Source: Actinomadura sp. HBU206391 (GTDB lineage: Bacteria; Actinomycetota; Actinomycetes; Streptosporangiales; Streptosporangiaceae). From it: DNA of 64,000 bases. The stretch lies in the NCBI RefSeq assembly GCF_014323665.1, contig NZ_JABVEB010000013.1:1-64000 (forward strand), read 5' to 3'. A model generated the notes under the pieces. That model did no database searches. It was not told the origin of the DNA and saw only the letters and a list, made by a program, of their open reading frames with translations. Positions 60,887-64,000 of this stretch are shown here, one piece after another (position 1 is the stretch's first letter; each line of letters begins with the position of its first letter). The position numbers and the translations under genes are program-made.

Positions 60887-61132
60887 CTATTGCAGGTAGC
60901 CCTCGACCTGCGAGACGCTCGCCGCCTCGGCGTCGTCCGGATTCGCCCCCGCCGCCCTGAGAGCGCGCCGCCGGCGCATCAGGTCCCAGCACTGGTCGAG
61001 GGTCTCTTCGAGATGCCGGAGCCGTTCGGACTCGGAATCGGAGTCGGCCGCACCCTGCACTCGGTTCGTACGCAACTGGTGTTCCTCGGCGACGAGTGCG
61101 TCGATGCGCTCGAGGATCTGCTTCTCGTCCAC
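60887..61132 (-). CDS. DUF2630 protein, possibly with an acidic N-terminal extension
   Basis: An 81-residue DUF2630 protein from GTG 61132: [20 protein letters not shown], then [20 protein letters not shown] and the family end SQVEGYLQ. It is a charged helical hairpin of unknown function. The frame stays open upstream to GTG 61285, which has GGAGG seven bases before it. That longer form would add 51 residues including the acidic run [18 protein letters not shown], whose codons are unusually AT-rich. Homology supports the short form; the ribosome site supports the long one. Confidence 0.82.
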   Translation of the reverse strand: MDEKQILERIDALVAEEHQLRTNRVQGAADSDSESERLRHLEETLDQCWDLMRRRRALRAAGANPDDAEAASVSQVEGYLQ

Positions 61133-61457
61133 GGGCCCAGACAACCATGCCGCCACCACGGGCACTACCCCGGCCTCCACCGAAGCACAGGCCATGCCCC
61201 GGCGGCCAAGATCGAGTTCTAGATCGAGATCGATATCCAGGTCAAGATCCAGTTCATCGCCGGGGAACGTAATCGCGCAGGTCACCGGCACACCTCCACC
61301 GCAACTACCATTGCTTTCCGAGCAGAGGCGCCTGCGCACGCGACCGGCACCTCGATCGCCACGGAAGTCGATCAGGCCACCCGGGATCGCGTCATCCGCG
61401 AAGTTAGAGGGAGCCGACCAGACACATGAACGACAACGGACTCGACGTGATCCGGCG

Positions 61458-63347
61458 ATGACGGAATCCGGAGAGGCCAACGCACCGTTGTCCGGGCGGA
61501 CCGCCTGGGCGCGCAGCCTCCGGACGCCGCTGCGAGAGTTCCTGCGCACCGAGACCGGCAGCGCCGCGATCCTGCTGACCGCGACGCTGGCCGCTCTGAT
61601 CTGGGCGAACGTCGACTCATCATCGTATGAGAGCTTCTGGCGGACGCCGCTGTCGGTCCGGGTCGGCGACTGGGGCGTGGCGCAGGACCTGCGCCATTGG
61701 GTGAACACCGGCCTGATGACGCTCTTCTTCTTCGTCGTCGGGCTCGAAGCGCGCCGTGAGTTCGACATGGGCGAGCTGCGCGACCGACGCCGGCTCGTGC
61801 TGCCGCTCGCCGCCGGGATCGGCGGCATGCTCGTGCCCGTCGCGATCTACCTGAGCCTGAACGCCGACCGTTCCTCCGCGCACGGCTGGGGTGCGGCGAT
61901 GTCGACGGACACGGCGTTCACACTGGGCATGCTGGCCCTGGTCGGGTCCCGTCTCCCGCCGCGTCTGCGGGTCTACCTGCTCACGGTCACGGTTGTCGAC
62001 GATCTTGTCGCGCTCGGGGTCATCACCGTCTTCTACAGCGAGCACGTCCACCCGCCGGCCCTGGTGGTCGCGCTCGCCCTCTTCGCTCTGATCCTGCTCA
62101 TCCGCGCACGAGGCGTGCGCCACGGGATCGTCTACGTGGCGCTCGGAGCGGCGGTCTGGGTGGCGCTGCTCAAGTCCGGCGTCGAACCGATCGTCGTCGG
62201 CCTGGCCATGGGCCTGCTCACCTACGCGTCCCCGGCCGCACGCGGCGACCTCGAACGCGCCAGCGATCTCTTCCGGCTCTTCCGCGAGCAGCCGACGCCC
62301 GAGCTCGCGCAGTCGGCCCGGGTCGGGCTCGCGTCGGCGGTCTCACCCAACGAGCGGCTGCAGCAGCTCTACCATCCGTGGACCAGCTACGTGATCGTGC
62401 CGCTCTTCGCACTCGCGAACGCCGGGATCCCGCTCAGCGCCGAGTTCCTGTCCCGAGCGCTCACCTCGCCGATCACGCTCGGCATCCTGTTCGCGTACGT
62501 CGCCGGCAAGCCGATAGGAATCCTCGGCGCCTCGTGGCTCGTCACCCGGCTGACCGGCGGCCGGGTGCGGCCGCCGGTCGGCTGGGCCGCCATCGCCGGC
62601 GGCGGCACGATCGCGGGCATCGGCTTCACCGTGTCGCTGCTGATCGCGACTCTCGCCTTCCACGGCCCCCAGCTCGAAGAGGCCAAGCTCGGCATCCTCA
62701 CCGCGGCGCTCACGGCGTCGGTGCTGACCTGGATCGTCTTCCGGGTGACCGCCATGCTCCCGAAGCGGCTGCGGGTCCGAGCGCTGCTGGGCACCGCCGA
62801 GGACATCGTCGACCTCGCCGCGCCGGTCGACCCGGCCCGCGACCACATACGCGGGCGGAAGGACGCGCCGGTGACCGTGGTGGAGTACGCGGACTTCGAG
62901 TGCCCGTACTGCGGCCAGGCGGAGCCGGTCGTCCGTGAACTGCTCGCCGACTTCGGCGACGTGCGCTATGTCTGGCGGCACCTTCCGCTGAGCGATGTGC
63001 ACCCCAACGCCCGGCTCGCCGCGATCGCGGCCGAAGCCGCAGCGGCGCAGGGAGCGTTCTGGGAGATGCACGACCTGCTGCTCGACCACCAGGGAGATCT
63101 CGGCGTACATGACCTGGTGCGCTACGCCCGCGAGGCCGGCCTCGACATCGAGCGCTTCCGCGACGACGTACGCGACGCCACCGGCGCCGCCCGCATCGAG
63201 GAGGACGTCGACTCCGCCGACCTGAGCGGTGTGACCGGCACTCCCACCTTCTTCATCAACGGGCGGCGGCACTACGGCGCCTACGACATCACGACGCTCT
63301 CGTCCGCCGTGCGGGCCGCTCATGTGCGCGCGCTCCTGAGGTCGTAG
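61458..63347 (+). CDS. NhaA Na+/H+ antiporter fused to a DsbA-like thioredoxin domain
   Basis: A 629-residue fusion. Residues 20-410 are NhaA with about eleven membrane segments, including the paired aspartates in [13 protein letters not shown] near 178 and the discontinuous helix [20 protein letters not shown] near 375. Residues 450-625 form a DsbA/Fdx-like domain with redox motif [13 protein letters not shown] near 478 and the cis-Pro loop [14 protein letters not shown] near 592. Because the C-terminus follows an odd or even final helix, its side of the membrane needs a topology test. It exchanges sodium for protons and may be redox-coupled. Such fusions are known in actinobacteria. Confidence 0.9.
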   Translation: MTESGEANAPLSGRTAWARSLRTPLREFLRTETGSAAILLTATLAALIWANVDSSSYESFWRTPLSVRVGDWGVAQDLRHWVNTGLMTLFFFVVGLEARREFDMGELRDRRRLVLPLAAGIGGMLVPVAIYLSLNADRSSAHGWGAAMSTDTAFTLGMLALVGSRLPPRLRVYLLTVTVVDDLVALGVITVFYSEHVHPPALVVALALFALILLIRARGVRHGIVYVALGAAVWVALLKSGVEPIVVGLAMGLLTYASPAARGDLERASDLFRLFREQPTPELAQSARVGLASAVSPNERLQQLYHPWTSYVIVPLFALANAGIPLSAEFLSRALTSPITLGILFAYVAGKPIGILGASWLVTRLTGGRVRPPVGWAAIAGGGTIAGIGFTVSLLIATLAFHGPQLEEAKLGILTAALTASVLTWIVFRVTAMLPKRLRVRALLGTAEDIVDLAAPVDPARDHIRGRKDAPVTVVEYADFECPYCGQAEPVVRELLADFGDVRYVWRHLPLSDVHPNARLAAIAAEAAAAQGAFWEMHDLLLDHQGDLGVHDLVRYAREAGLDIERFRDDVRDATGAARIEEDVDSADLSGVTGTPTFFINGRRHYGAYDITTLSSAVRAAHVRALLRS

Positions 63348-63396
63348 CCCGGCCGGCCGCGTCCGGTTGACGTATCGCCGGCTCGGGCTCCCGGGC

Positions 63397-63921
63397 TCAT
63401 TCTCCGGTGGCGCCGTCGATCCGTTCGCGGAGGAGGTCGGCGTGGCCGTTGTGGCGGGCGTACTCCTCGATCATGTGGAGGTAGACCCAGCGAAGGCTCA
63501 TCTCCAGCTGTTTGTGCGAGTGGAAGAAGGTCTCCTCGAGGGAGTGCCCGTCCGCCGCCGCCCGGGCCAGCTCGATCTCGCGGGTGAGGGTGTCGAGGTC
63601 CGCCTGTGCGCCTGCGGCGTCGACGTCGTCGAAGTCGCCGTCGGGGTTGGTGTCCGGGTGGAAGTAGAGGAAGTCGAGCCGTTCACCGGCGAACCTTCGC
63701 CGAAACCATGCGCGTTCCACGTCGGCCATGTGCCGTACGAGACCGAGCAGCGACAGCTTCGACGGTTCGGCGCTGCGGACGATGAGCTGCTCGGGTGTCA
63801 GCCCCGCGCATTTCAGCAGCAGGGTCTGCCGGTGGTGGTCGAGCCAGCCCTCCAGGAGGGTGCGTTCATCGCCGATCGGCGGTGCGTCGACGCGGGTGAC
63901 CTGCGGAGCGATCCAGTTCAT
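63397..63921 (-). CDS. DinB-like (DUF664) metalloprotein
   Basis: A 174-residue four-helix-bundle protein of the DUF664/DinB group: ERTLLEGWLDHHRQTLLLKC near the start, SLLGLVRHMADVERAWFRRR with the first metal His near residue 62, and SLRWVYLHMIEEYARHNGHA with two later His near 148 and 156. It is similar to mycothiol-dependent enzymes of this fold, which use mycothiol as cofactor, but the exact reaction is unknown. It converges with the NhaA fusion. Confidence 0.87.
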   Translation of the reverse strand: MNWIAPQVTRVDAPPIGDERTLLEGWLDHHRQTLLLKCAGLTPEQLIVRSAEPSKLSLLGLVRHMADVERAWFRRRFAGERLDFLYFHPDTNPDGDFDDVDAAGAQADLDTLTREIELARAAADGHSLEETFFHSHKQLEMSLRWVYLHMIEEYARHNGHADLLRERIDGATGE

Positions 63922-64000
63922 CGCCCCATAGTGCCCGCTTTGCCGTGTCCGGTGGATGTCACATATCCGGCGCTCTCGGGGTCTTAACGGTAGGGCGCCT

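Noticed and set aside
61208-61285. Acidic Asp/Leu run considered as an FxLD-type lanthipeptide leader
   Set aside because: No lanthionine synthetase, protease or transporter lies nearby, and the downstream residues lack a Cys/Ser/Thr-rich core.

Overview
The window is a 64 kb piece of chromosome from a high-GC Gram-positive actinomycete. Almost every gene has G or C at third codon positions, GTG and TTG starts are common, and genes often overlap by 4 bp (ATGA/GTGA). The gene content (MocR and LacI regulators, a sugar ABC importer without its own ATPase, F420-type luciferase-like oxidoreductase, DUF574 methyltransferase, DUF2630, NhaA-DsbA fusion) fits a morphologically complex actinobacterium such as Streptosporangiales/Thermomonosporaceae. 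That placement is an inference. I see no rRNA, tRNA, CRISPR array, intact insertion sequence or prophage.

Layout. 1-0.9 kb: end-truncated Ser/Thr protein kinase. 1.1-4.8 kb: fumarylacetoacetase, an alpha/beta hydrolase and a divergent MocR-type regulator with three direct repeats between them. 4.8-12.1 kb: an alpha-glucoside utilisation locus (truncated secreted carbohydrate-binding protein, LacI regulator, binding lipoprotein, two permeases, a frameshifted remnant of a further permease, GH13 glucosidase). 12.1-15.4 kb: two small exported proteins and an OmpR-type two-component system, bracketed by two copies of a long palindrome. 15.6-20.6 kb: HAD phosphatase, a hydrolase fragment, an SDR lacking its catalytic lysine, a DUF2795 protein, and a three-gene module (HTH-Sel1 protein, 55-residue protein, class III cyclase-like protein). 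21-34.9 kb: two convergent acyltransferase-3 paralogs, small regulators, DUF1348, DUF574 methyltransferase, sulfite-oxidase-like enzyme, a frameshifted MFS transporter, an ABC-2 exporter and a NarL-type two-component system. 35-56 kb: a large catabolic island. 56-64 kb: DUF4240, a D-2-hydroxyacid dehydrogenase, a three-gene glycosyltransferase/deacetylase operon, DUF2630, NhaA-DsbA and a DinB-like protein.

The catabolic island is the most interesting part. A leftward operon (luciferase-like oxidoreductase, two SDRs, IclR regulator, CoA-transferase A and B) diverges from a rightward operon (two-domain VOC protein, polar amino acid ABC importer, three-component FAD/Fe-S amino-acid dehydrogenase interleaved with a dihydrodipicolinate-synthase-family lyase). 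A semialdehyde dehydrogenase then faces a second rightward operon: class III aminotransferase, AcoX/NAD-kinase-like protein, a glycine-decarboxylase P-protein-like pair, and a 3-hydroxyacyl-CoA-dehydrogenase-family enzyme. The importer, dehydrogenase, lyase and aldehyde dehydrogenase resemble a D-hydroxyproline-type route to 2-oxoglutarate. The second operon contains a P-protein pair with no H, T or L protein beside it and with altered conserved motifs, so it probably performs an undescribed PLP reaction on an amino compound. The substrate cannot be read from sequence alone.
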